38,866 nt of DNA from an uncultured Gluconobacter sp. GTDB taxonomy: Bacteria; Pseudomonadota; Alphaproteobacteria; Acetobacterales; Acetobacteraceae. The stretch is from contig CALFLO010000022.1 of NCBI GenBank assembly GCA_937880175.1, positions 1 through 38,866 of the forward strand, written 5' to 3'. Each line of letters begins with the position of its first letter. Position 1 is the stretch's first letter. Positions 7,798 to 14,585 of the stretch are shown piece by piece. Under the pieces are notes generated by a model that was given only the letters and a program-made list of their open reading frames with translations, was not told the DNA's origin and did no database searches. The position numbers and the translations under genes are program-made.

Positions 7798-9251
7798 CGG
7801 CGCGTGGGGAAAGTCGGCGGTACGAGCGTTTCCACCGAACGGCCCAGCCGGTCGCGCTGGGCGACGGAGCCCACGATCCGCGCCTGTTCCTCGACCAGAC
7901 GGGAAGTCGCGCCCTCATAATCCATTGTCAGCACCCGGCCCTTCTCCACGACCTTGCGACCCGCCACGTAGACGGAATGGATGGCGCGGTCATCGGCGGA
8001 GAAAATAAGCGAGCGCACCGGGTCGATCGAGGGGCGCATCATCGGATGCGACAGATCAACCAGCACCAGATCGGCCGGACCGCCGGTTTTCAGGCGGCCG
8101 ATATCGTCCCGTCCGAGCAGCGAGGCCCCGACGCAGGTGGCGGCATCGAACACGTCACGCGTGGAGACGGCTTCGGGGCTCTGTTCCTGCACGCGGCCCA
8201 GATAGGCCGTCAGACGCAGATCATCGAGAATGGTGTGCGGGTAGGTGTCCGTCCCCAGTCCGATGCGGATTCCGGCGCGTTTGTAGCGCCCAAAGTCGCG
8301 CAGGACGTAGCCGCGCCGGGCGAAAACCGTGGCGCAGTGCGCAACGGCCGCATCCCGGCTGGCGAGGATGTCGAGGTCGCGTTTCGTGTGCCAGGGCGTG
8401 GACGGATGGTCGTCCAGAAAGATCGCATGGCCGACGATGCTGCGGCGGGAAAGCACGCCCAGACTGTCGAGCCACTGAACGGGCGTCATGCCGTGGCGGC
8501 GGGTGATTTCCTGAAACTCGACGATCGACTGCGCCGCATGGGTCTGCCACGGCAGATCGCGTTTTTCGGCGGCGGCGAAGGAGGCTTTCAGGATTTCGGG
8601 GGAGCAGGTGTCGATCTGGGCCGGGACGATCATGCCGAACAGACGGCCCGACGCGTGGGCCTGTGCTGCGTCCACGGTTTCCAGCGCCTCGTCCATCGAG
8701 CGCTGGCCGCCGTCCTCGCTCCAGCTATAATCGACGGTATAGCCGTTCGTGGTTTTCCATGCGGCGGAGCGGAACATCGGCCCCAGACAGACCCGCAGTC
8801 CGCTTTCCGTCGCCGCATCGAGCCAGCCCGCCCACGGCGTGGACAGGTCCACGATCGTGGTGACGCCCGAGAGCAGCATTTCGCTGTAGGCCACGCGGGC
8901 ACAGTCCGGCTTGCTGGCGGCATCGGCGCGGAAGACCGGCATGTATTCGTACAGGGACGAATAGAACAGGCCGGGCGAGCCGAGTTCGTCAAACATGCCC
9001 CGGCTCATGGGTTCCGTCGCCGGGTGGGAGTGGACATCCACCAGACCCGGCATGGCCATGAGGCTCCGCCCGTCGACATCGACCGGAAGTGCCGCATACA
9101 CGTCCGGCAGTTCCGATGCGGGGCCGGCGAAGACGATCCGGCCCTCCTCGATCACGAGGTCGGTGTCAGGCGCATAGACGTGCCCTGCGCTGCGCTCGTC
9201 CCACAGGACGGCCTGCCGCAGGCCGGAAATGCGGATCGGACGGGCGGTCAT
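7794..9251 (-). CDS. ATZ/TRZ-type metal-dependent amidohydrolase or deaminase, substrate unknown
   Basis: 485 residues of the amidohydrolase superfamily, COG0402-like (cytosine/guanine/S-adenosylhomocysteine deaminase and chlorohydrolase relatives). The metal ligands are visible: PGLVDVHSHP (HxH, about residues 70-80), QTHAAQS (His), VGHAIFLDD (His) and GLGTDTYPH (Asp). A small N- and C-terminal beta-sandwich half frames the barrel (start DLVIEEGRIVFAGP, end GGPADLVLVDLS...VYVAGRKVVEKG). Members remove amino or substituted amino groups from nitrogen heterocycles. In this operon it could deaminate a cyclic amidine (creatinine-type) to a hydantoin or act on an imide, but no residue proves that. 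It overlaps both neighbours by 4 bp (ATGA), so it is translationally coupled in the operon. Confidence 0.82.
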   Translation of the reverse strand: MTARPIRISGLRQAVLWDERSAGHVYAPDTDLVIEEGRIVFAGPASELPDVYAALPVDVDGRSLMAMPGLVDVHSHPATEPMSRGMFDELGSPGLFYSSLYEYMPVFRADAASKPDCARVAYSEMLLSGVTTIVDLSTPWAGWLDAATESGLRVCLGPMFRSAAWKTTNGYTVDYSWSEDGGQRSMDEALETVDAAQAHASGRLFGMIVPAQIDTCSPEILKASFAAAEKRDLPWQTHAAQSIVEFQEITRRHGMTPVQWLDSLGVLSRRSIVGHAIFLDDHPSTPWHTKRDLDILASRDAAVAHCATVFARRGYVLRDFGRYKRAGIRIGLGTDTYPHTILDDLRLTAYLGRVQEQSPEAVSTRDVFDAATCVGASLLGRDDIGRLKTGGPADLVLVDLSHPMMRPSIDPVRSLIFSADDRAIHSVYVAGRKVVEKGRVLTMDYEGATSRLVEEQARIVGSVAQRDRLGRSVETLVPPTFPTRR

Positions 9252-10132
9252 GGTGTGGTCGATCCGGCCGCTTCACACGCCTCGAAATGACGGGCGATCT
9301 GCTCGCCCGTGGCGATCCAGACGTCACGGCATTCGATCGTATAGGCCAGAAAATTGCGCAGCAGGCGCAGACGCATCGGACGGCCACTGACGAGCGGGTG
9401 CAGGACAGTGCCGACCATGGCGCCCCAGGCGCGGGTTTCGTCCAGCTCGTCCTTCCACATGGACAGAACGTGTTCCTTCGGGAAGATCGAGCGCGCGCCA
9501 AAGCGGGTGCTGAGGCCGTGCATCCAGTCATCGAAACAGGAAGATGGTGGCAGTTCGACGACGCCCGGCGAGAGGTCGGGCAAGACCTGACGGTAGGGGC
9601 GCACATCGTCGCGCCATGAGCTGGAATAGAGCATGCCTTCGCGCTTAAGCGCCGTGCGCAGTTCGTCGCAGCTTTCGCCATAGGGCGCCCTGTAGCCCAC
9701 AGGGCGGACACCATGCTTGGCCAGCGCCTCGAAACCGCGTGCCAGTTCGTCCTCGATATGGGCCGATCCGGGATCGGGCAGCAGGTGATGATAGCCATGA
9801 TGGCCGACTTCGTGGCCGTCGCGCAGGACGCTTTCCACCATCGCAGGATAGGCGTCCGCGGCCCAGCCGGTCGTGAAGAACGTGGCTTTCAGGTCCAGTT
9901 CGCGCAGCAGTTCGAGAACCTTGGGCAGTCCGACGCGGGCTTCATAGCCGCCATAGGACATCGAGACGAGCTTGTCCGCGTGGGACGGGTCCTTGCTGGT
10001 GATGGCGCTTTCGGCGTCGATATCGAAGGACAGCATCATCGCGGCCCGCATGCCGTGGGGCCAGGGGAATTCCGGCGCTGGCCCTGCGAGATTCGAGGGG
10101 CGGATCGGAACGTCATCGTAGCTGCGAGTCAT
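9248..10132 (-). CDS. NodB-fold hydrolase (polysaccharide deacetylase family; PuuE/cyclic-imidase-like)
   Basis: 294 residues without a signal peptide, so cytosolic, which argues against a true polysaccharide deacetylase. NodB motif 1 is LSFDIDAES (catalytic Asp-Asp pair, about residues 35-43). Motif 2 is GHEVGHHGYHHLL (metal histidines). A YRAPYGESCDEL motif follows. The FPW, DIDAE and GWAADAYP pattern is that of cytosolic PuuE-type allantoinases and related cyclic-imide hydrolases, which open ring amides rather than deacetylate sugars. Bacterial cyclic imidases of this size (about 293 aa) are known to belong here. The neighbouring carbamoylase and racemase make ring opening of a hydantoin or imide plausible. 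It ends in an ATGA overlap with the next gene and lies 23 bp behind the ABC ATPase. Confidence 0.78.
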   Translation of the reverse strand: MTRSYDDVPIRPSNLAGPAPEFPWPHGMRAAMMLSFDIDAESAITSKDPSHADKLVSMSYGGYEARVGLPKVLELLRELDLKATFFTTGWAADAYPAMVESVLRDGHEVGHHGYHHLLPDPGSAHIEDELARGFEALAKHGVRPVGYRAPYGESCDELRTALKREGMLYSSSWRDDVRPYRQVLPDLSPGVVELPPSSCFDDWMHGLSTRFGARSIFPKEHVLSMWKDELDETRAWGAMVGTVLHPLVSGRPMRLRLLRNFLAYTIECRDVWIATGEQIARHFEACEAAGSTTP

Positions 10133-10155
10133 GGGGTATCTCCGCGTGTGGATAG

Positions 10156-10938
10156 TCAGACAGTAGGTTTCTGGCCGAGAACGGCGGCGAGGAACGCGCG
10201 TGTGCGGTCTTCGCGCGGTGTTCCGAAGAAGTCGGCGGTCGGGGCATCTTCCAGAATGACGCCGCCATCCATGAACAGGATGCGATCGGCGACTTCCCGG
10301 GCGAAAGAGAGTTCATGGGTGACGACCAGCATCGTCACGCCGCTGGACGCGACGCTTTTCATGACGGCCAGAACATCGCCCACGGATTCCGGGTCGAGCG
10401 CGCTGGTCGGCTCGTCGAACAGCATGACGGCGGGTTTCAGCGCCAGAGCGCGGGCGATGGCGACGCGCTGCTGCTGACCGCCGGAAAGCTGCGCGGGATA
10501 ATGATCCGCGCGATGCTCCAGCCCGACGCTGCGCAGAAGCTCCATCGCTTCGCGTTTCACTTCCGCAGCCGGGCGCTTCTGCACGCGGACCGGGCCTTCC
10601 ATGACGTTTTCGAGCGCCGTCATGTGCGGGAAGAGATTGAAACGCTGGAACACCATCCCCGCGAGACGCCGCTGACGGGCGATATCACGGGCATTGCGCA
10701 CGACGAGACGCCCGTTGCTCTCCCGATGGCCGAGCAGTTCGCCGCTCATGACGATCAGCCCGTCTTCGGCTGTTTCAAGCTGGGCAATGCAACGCAGCAG
10801 CGTCGTCTTGCCCGAACCCGAGCCGCCAAGGACGCACACGACCTGCCCCGGCGGGATGTCGAGCGACACGCCTTTCAGAACGGGGTTCGCGCCGAAGGAT
10901 TTGTGCAGGTTTCTGATCCAGATCGCAGGTTCGGTCAT
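10156..10938 (-). CDS. Polar amino acid ABC transporter ATP-binding protein (GlnQ/HisP type)
   Basis: 260 residues. Walker A is GGSGSGKTT (residues 38-46), the Q-loop lies in GMVFQRFNLFPH, the ABC signature is LSGGQQQR, Walker B is AVMLFDEPTSALD, and the switch histidine is in VVTHELSFA. The FQRFNLFPHMTALENV and DEPTSALDPE strings are typical of the PAAT subfamily that energises amino acid import. It is preceded by its permease with a 4-bp overlap and followed by the NodB-fold hydrolase. Only one ATPase gene is present for two binding proteins. Confidence 0.95.
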   Translation of the reverse strand: MTEPAIWIRNLHKSFGANPVLKGVSLDIPPGQVVCVLGGSGSGKTTLLRCIAQLETAEDGLIVMSGELLGHRESNGRLVVRNARDIARQRRLAGMVFQRFNLFPHMTALENVMEGPVRVQKRPAAEVKREAMELLRSVGLEHRADHYPAQLSGGQQQRVAIARALALKPAVMLFDEPTSALDPESVGDVLAVMKSVASSGVTMLVVTHELSFAREVADRILFMDGGVILEDAPTADFFGTPREDRTRAFLAAVLGQKPTV

Positions 10939-11771
10939 GAGGATTTTCCTCGTGAAAAGCGGCGTTCAAGCAGATGCTGCAACGGCGAGAGGACGGTCAC
11001 GGCGGCCAGATACCAGAACCCGGCGACGATCAGCAGTTCGATCACGCGCGTATTGGCGTAATAGATCGTCTCCGCATTGTGCAGGACTTCGGGATACTGG
11101 ATGAGGCTGGCGAGCGAGGTCAGCTTGATCATGTTGATGAATTCGTTGCCCAGCGGCGGGATGACCGTCCGGAACGCCTGCGGGAAAATGATGCGGCGCA
11201 TGGCTGTCAGGCGCGTCATGCCAATGGCGGATGCGGCTTCATACTGCCCGCGATCCACGCTCTGGAAACCGGCACGAAAGATTTCGGCGATATAGGCGGC
11301 CTGATTGAGCCCCAGCCCGAACAGCGCCGAGAGGAACGGCGTCATGAGATCGACCGTCCGGTACGAGCCGATGCCCGGCAGGGTGACATGCGGGAAGATC
11401 AGCGCGAGGTTGAACCAGATCAGCAGTTGCAGGATGACCGGCACGCCACGGAACAGCCAGACATACAGGCCCGAGACGATCCGCGGCAGCCACGCCGTGG
11501 ACAGCCGGCCCAGCGCCAGAACAATACCCGCGACCATGCCCAGCGCCATGGCGCATATCGCCATCAGCAGCGTGGCGCCAACGCCGCGCAGGATGGACGG
11601 CACGAACAGGAACTGCCCGACATACCGCCATTCGATCTGCCCGACGGCGAAGGCATGAATGATCCAGGCGCAGAGGGCGAGGAGCACGACGCCCGAGGCG
11701 ATCTGCGTCCATGCGATATGCCTGCCGCGCGGAAGGGCAAGAAGCCGGGAAGACTCTGTCGTTCTGGTCAT
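10935..11771 (-). CDS. Polar amino acid ABC transporter permease (HisM/GlnP type)
   Basis: 278 residues with about five membrane segments. The cytoplasmic EAA loop reads YEAASAIGMTRLTAMRRIIF, followed by PQAFRTVIPPLGNEFINMIK, the PAAT-family coupling segment that contacts the ATPase. The N-terminal 30 residues are polar and precede the first helix (ASGVVLLALCAWIIHAF). Only one permease gene is present, so the active transporter is probably a homodimer. ATGA overlaps with both neighbours indicate fixed stoichiometry with binding protein and ATPase. Confidence 0.94.
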   Translation of the reverse strand: MTRTTESSRLLALPRGRHIAWTQIASGVVLLALCAWIIHAFAVGQIEWRYVGQFLFVPSILRGVGATLLMAICAMALGMVAGIVLALGRLSTAWLPRIVSGLYVWLFRGVPVILQLLIWFNLALIFPHVTLPGIGSYRTVDLMTPFLSALFGLGLNQAAYIAEIFRAGFQSVDRGQYEAASAIGMTRLTAMRRIIFPQAFRTVIPPLGNEFINMIKLTSLASLIQYPEVLHNAETIYYANTRVIELLIVAGFWYLAAVTVLSPLQHLLERRFSRGKSS

Positions 11772-12586
11772 GGTGTTGATCCGTCTGAGTCTGGTTCCGG
11801 GGCGGGGAGTGCTGCGTCCTGTAGGGACCAGCGCTGGAGAAGGCGATCGTAGGTCCCGTCCGCCCTGAGATCGGCAAAGGCGTGGGCGACCTGCGCTTCA
11901 AGGGCCGCGTGTCCCTTGGGGAAGGCCATCGACAGAAGCATGTTCGACAGGGGATTTCCAAGTCTGCGAAAGGCGTGATGGGTGATGTCGATGAAATATC
12001 CGACCGTCTCGCCCCCCTGCACCATGGCGGCGACACGCCCCTGAAGGAGCTGTATCCGGGCGTCCGCCCCGCTTTCGGACGGGTAGAACACCATCGCCGG
12101 ACGTCCCTGCGCCTCGCAGTGATCATGGCTCCACTGCCGGATCATGCTGGGGAAGGATGTGGCGCGGCTGGCGGCGACCTTTCGGCCGCACAGCATCTCC
12201 GGGCTCTGGATCTCGCCCTGTGACAGGACGAGGACCTGCGCGCCGGATTTGAGATAGTCGAGGAAATCCAGAAAAGTCCGGCGTTCGGGACGGTCGGAAA
12301 AGCCGCTCAGGATCATGTCGGTGCGGCCGCTCTGGACCGAGGGGATCATCTGGGGGAAGGCCGTCTCGACCCATTCCACCTTCACACCAATCCGGGCCGC
12401 CAGGGCATTTCCGAAGTCGATATCGAAGCCGGTCAGGCGGTCCGTGACCGGATCGCGGAATTCAAGCGGCGGATAAATCGGATTGACCGAAATCCGAAGC
12501 ACTCCGGAAGCCGCCTGCGCGGCTCCCACCTGTCCCAGAAAGAGACAGGCCGTCAGAGACAGGAGTGTCCGGAATGTCGACGTCAT
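11768..12586 (-). CDS. ABC transporter substrate-binding protein (SBP_bac_3) lacking the amino-group-binding Asp
   Basis: 272 residues. The ATG at 12586 overlaps the carbamoylase stop (ATGA) and opens a signal peptide (MTSTFRTLLSLTACLFLGQV, cleavage near AAQA-AS), so the longer frame to 12646 is rejected. The fold markers are NPIYPPLEFRD, TGFDIDFGNALAARIG and DGTYDRLLQRW. The carboxylate-binding Arg is kept (Arg102 in RPERRTF). The position that in HisJ-type proteins holds the Asp for the alpha-amino group is Gly191 (GRVAAMVQGG). This would fit a ligand whose amino group is blocked, for example an N-carbamoyl amino acid. A Cys pair (C133, C157) matches the paralogue at 6946-7797. Confidence 0.88.
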   Translation of the reverse strand: MTSTFRTLLSLTACLFLGQVGAAQAASGVLRISVNPIYPPLEFRDPVTDRLTGFDIDFGNALAARIGVKVEWVETAFPQMIPSVQSGRTDMILSGFSDRPERRTFLDFLDYLKSGAQVLVLSQGEIQSPEMLCGRKVAASRATSFPSMIRQWSHDHCEAQGRPAMVFYPSESGADARIQLLQGRVAAMVQGGETVGYFIDITHHAFRRLGNPLSNMLLSMAFPKGHAALEAQVAHAFADLRADGTYDRLLQRWSLQDAALPAPEPDSDGSTP

Positions 12587-13545
12587 CAGCCGATTTCGTC
12601 CTCCGGGTAGACGACGCCCGTCTGGCTTGTGATGCGGGTATACCATTGTGGCCGGCGGTGCGCCTCGAAGTTGAACATCTTGGTCTTGCCCTGCTGGCAG
12701 AGATCAAGATCACAGTCCGCGACAATCACTTCGTCGGCAAGGGTCGTGGTCTGGGCCACGATCTGGCCGTTCGGATCAACGATGCAGCTTCCGCCAATCA
12801 GGCAGGACCCGTCCTCGTCGCCCGCCTTTGCCACGGCCACGGCCCAGCAGGCGTTCATATAGGCATTCGCCTGCGCCACGAGCTGTGCATGGAAGGTCCG
12901 CAGACCCGCGCTTTCTGTATCGCCACCGTTCGGGTCGTAGGCTGCGGAGTTATAGCCCACGCAGAGCAGTTCCATCCCCTGCAGGGCGAGCGTGCGCCAG
13001 GCTTCCGGCCAGCGGCGGTCGTTACAGATCAGCATGCCGATGAGAGCATCGGACCATTCGGCTCCCGCACGATAGACCGGGAAACCGAGGTCTCCGTACT
13101 CGAAATAGCGCTTCTCGAGCTGCTGGAATTTCGCGCCGGGCCGGGGCTCGACTGAACCCGGAAGATGGACCTTGCGGTACTTGCCGAGGATCGTACCGTC
13201 ACAGGCGACGATGATGCTCGTGTTGAAACGCTCGCCTTCGGGCGTGAGCTCCGCGTAGCCGACATAAAAGCCGATGCCGAGCTCCCGGGCCCGATCAAAC
13301 AGAGGCTGGACCTCCGGATTGGGCATGGAACGCTCATATTCCTTCAGCAGCTCAGCGCCTTCGAGCAGCCAGCGCGGAAAGAACGTCGTGAACGCGAGTT
13401 CGGGATAGACAACGAGGGTGGCGCCCTTCGAGGCCGCCTCCTCCAGCAGGGCGATCATGCGCCCAACCGTGTGGCTCCGCTCATCGGCTCTCTGTGTCGG
13501 GCCCATCTGGGCTGCGGCAATCCGAATGATCCGTCCCATAGTCAT
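12586..13545 (-). CDS. N-carbamoyl-D-amino-acid hydrolase (D-carbamoylase), nitrilase superfamily
   Basis: 319 residues from the ATG at 13545 (GAGAG just upstream; another ATG at 13539, and the longer frame to 13596 lacks support). Expected reaction: N-carbamoyl-D-amino acid + water to D-amino acid, CO2 and ammonia in the cytosol. The catalytic triad is clear: Glu49 in VVYPELAFTTFFPRW, Lys125 in GKYRKVHLPG and Cys174 in LICNDRRWPEAW. The strings TFFPRW, ELGIGF-x-GYAEL, LEKRYFE-x-GDLGFPVY, TTTLxDEVI and FNFxxHRxPQ match Agrobacterium D-carbamoylase almost motif for motif, which separates it from beta-ureidopropionase and plain nitrilases. First gene of the eight-gene minus-strand operon, facing a divergent LysR gene across a 143-bp promoter region. 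Confidence 0.9.
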   Translation of the reverse strand: MTMGRIIRIAAAQMGPTQRADERSHTVGRMIALLEEAASKGATLVVYPELAFTTFFPRWLLEGAELLKEYERSMPNPEVQPLFDRARELGIGFYVGYAELTPEGERFNTSIIVACDGTILGKYRKVHLPGSVEPRPGAKFQQLEKRYFEYGDLGFPVYRAGAEWSDALIGMLICNDRRWPEAWRTLALQGMELLCVGYNSAAYDPNGGDTESAGLRTFHAQLVAQANAYMNACWAVAVAKAGDEDGSCLIGGSCIVDPNGQIVAQTTTLADEVIVADCDLDLCQQGKTKMFNFEAHRRPQWYTRITSQTGVVYPEDEIG

Positions 13546-13631
13546 TTTCTCTCGTCCGGGTCTCATTATGGCACGACGGCGAACCCCTTCGCACACCGGC
13601 CGGTCATAAATTCATTGCCATTTTGTTTCGG

Positions 13632-13652
13632 TTAGCTCAATAATCCGGCTAA
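13632..13652. promoter_or_regulatory. Candidate LysR-type operator, TTAGC-N11-GCTAA
   Basis: TTAGC at 13632-13636 and GCTAA at 13648-13652 form a perfect 5-bp inverted repeat with an 11-bp centre. This is exactly the T-N11-A geometry of LysR-family recognition boxes. It lies between the divergent carbamoylase (start 13545) and LysR gene (start 13689), 37 bp before the LysR start, so it fits both autoregulation and activation of the operon. The match is by pattern only. Confidence 0.6.
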
Positions 13653-13688
13653 TCAGATATCCCACCTTCATATTCAAAAAACTTATAG

Positions 13689-14582
13689 ATGAACCTTCGC
13701 CAGATCGAGATCCTCCGGGCGATCATTCGCCATAATACAACCGTTGCGGCCGCGCGCGTTCTGGGGCTGTCACAACCCGCGATCAGCAACGCCATCCGCA
13801 CGATGGAAGATCAGGTCGGCTTCGCACTGTTCCAGAGGGTTAACAACCGGATTTACCCCACTCCGGAAGCTACGATCATCGTGGACGACGCGGAAGCGAT
13901 CTTCGATCTACACGAGCGGCTCGAAGGGCGGATTCAGGATCTGCGGGACAGCCGGGCCGGGCAGCTCCGGCTCGTCGCGACGCCACCGATCGGGTATGGC
14001 ATGCTCGCGACGGCGATCCAGCGCACGCAGTCCCTGCGGCCGAAAATCCGGACGTATTTCGATGTCCGCCGCTATGAAGGCGTCGTCAACAGCGTGGAGA
14101 GCCACAAGGCGGAACTGGGATTTGCGCTCGGCTTCAGCGGCAAGCCGGGGCTGGCGTCGGAGGTTCTGTATCGCGGAGAGATGGTCTGCGTCATGCCGCC
14201 GGGCCATCCGCTCAGCGAGCGTCGGCAGATCCGGCCGTGGGATCTGCGGGACTATCATTTCATCGCGCTGGAATCCGGAACCAAGCTCGGAGAAGCCACC
14301 CGGGCGGCCTTCGATCAGGAAGACGAAGGCTTCACCTTCTCGGCCGAGGTCCGCTACGCCAATACGGCGTGTACGCTTGCGGAGGCCAATGCCGGGGTCG
14401 CGATCGTGGATCCCCTGACGGCATCGTCGGGGCGTTTCAAGCTCGTCAGCCGCCCCTTTGCCCCGGCCATTCCCGTCGCCGCTTATGCGATATGGTCCGA
14501 AAACCGTTCGCTTTCACGGCTCGGGCGGTTTTTCCTGGAGCGCGTCCGCGAAGTTGTGACCGATCTTCCCAAAGAGCCCTGA
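13689..14582 (+). CDS. LysR-family transcriptional regulator, probable local regulator of the D-amino-acid cluster
   Basis: 297 residues. The N-terminal helix-turn-helix is MNLRQIEILRAIIRHNTTVA with AARVLGLSQPAISNAIRTME as recognition unit. The effector domain starts near residue 90 (GQLRLVATPPIGYG) and contains the usual two lobes (EVLYRGEMVCVMPPGHPLSE; IALESGTKLGE; NAGVAIVDPLTA). The effector is unknown; a substrate or product of the cluster, such as an N-carbamoyl or D-amino acid, would be the usual choice. It is divergent from the carbamoylase operon and convergent on the dihydroorotase-type gene, whose stop lies 3 bp away. Confidence 0.9.
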   Translation: MNLRQIEILRAIIRHNTTVAAARVLGLSQPAISNAIRTMEDQVGFALFQRVNNRIYPTPEATIIVDDAEAIFDLHERLEGRIQDLRDSRAGQLRLVATPPIGYGMLATAIQRTQSLRPKIRTYFDVRRYEGVVNSVESHKAELGFALGFSGKPGLASEVLYRGEMVCVMPPGHPLSERRQIRPWDLRDYHFIALESGTKLGEATRAAFDQEDEGFTFSAEVRYANTACTLAEANAGVAIVDPLTASSGRFKLVSRPFAPAIPVAAYAIWSENRSLSRLGRFFLERVREVVTDLPKEP

Positions 14583-14585
14583 GCG

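Noticed and set aside
7977..9290. Long plus-strand frame (437 codons) opposite the ATZ/TRZ-type amidohydrolase
   Set aside because: It is the antisense shadow of a well-supported gene in GC-rich DNA. Its translation has no domain motif and a skewed Arg/Gly/Asp/His content.
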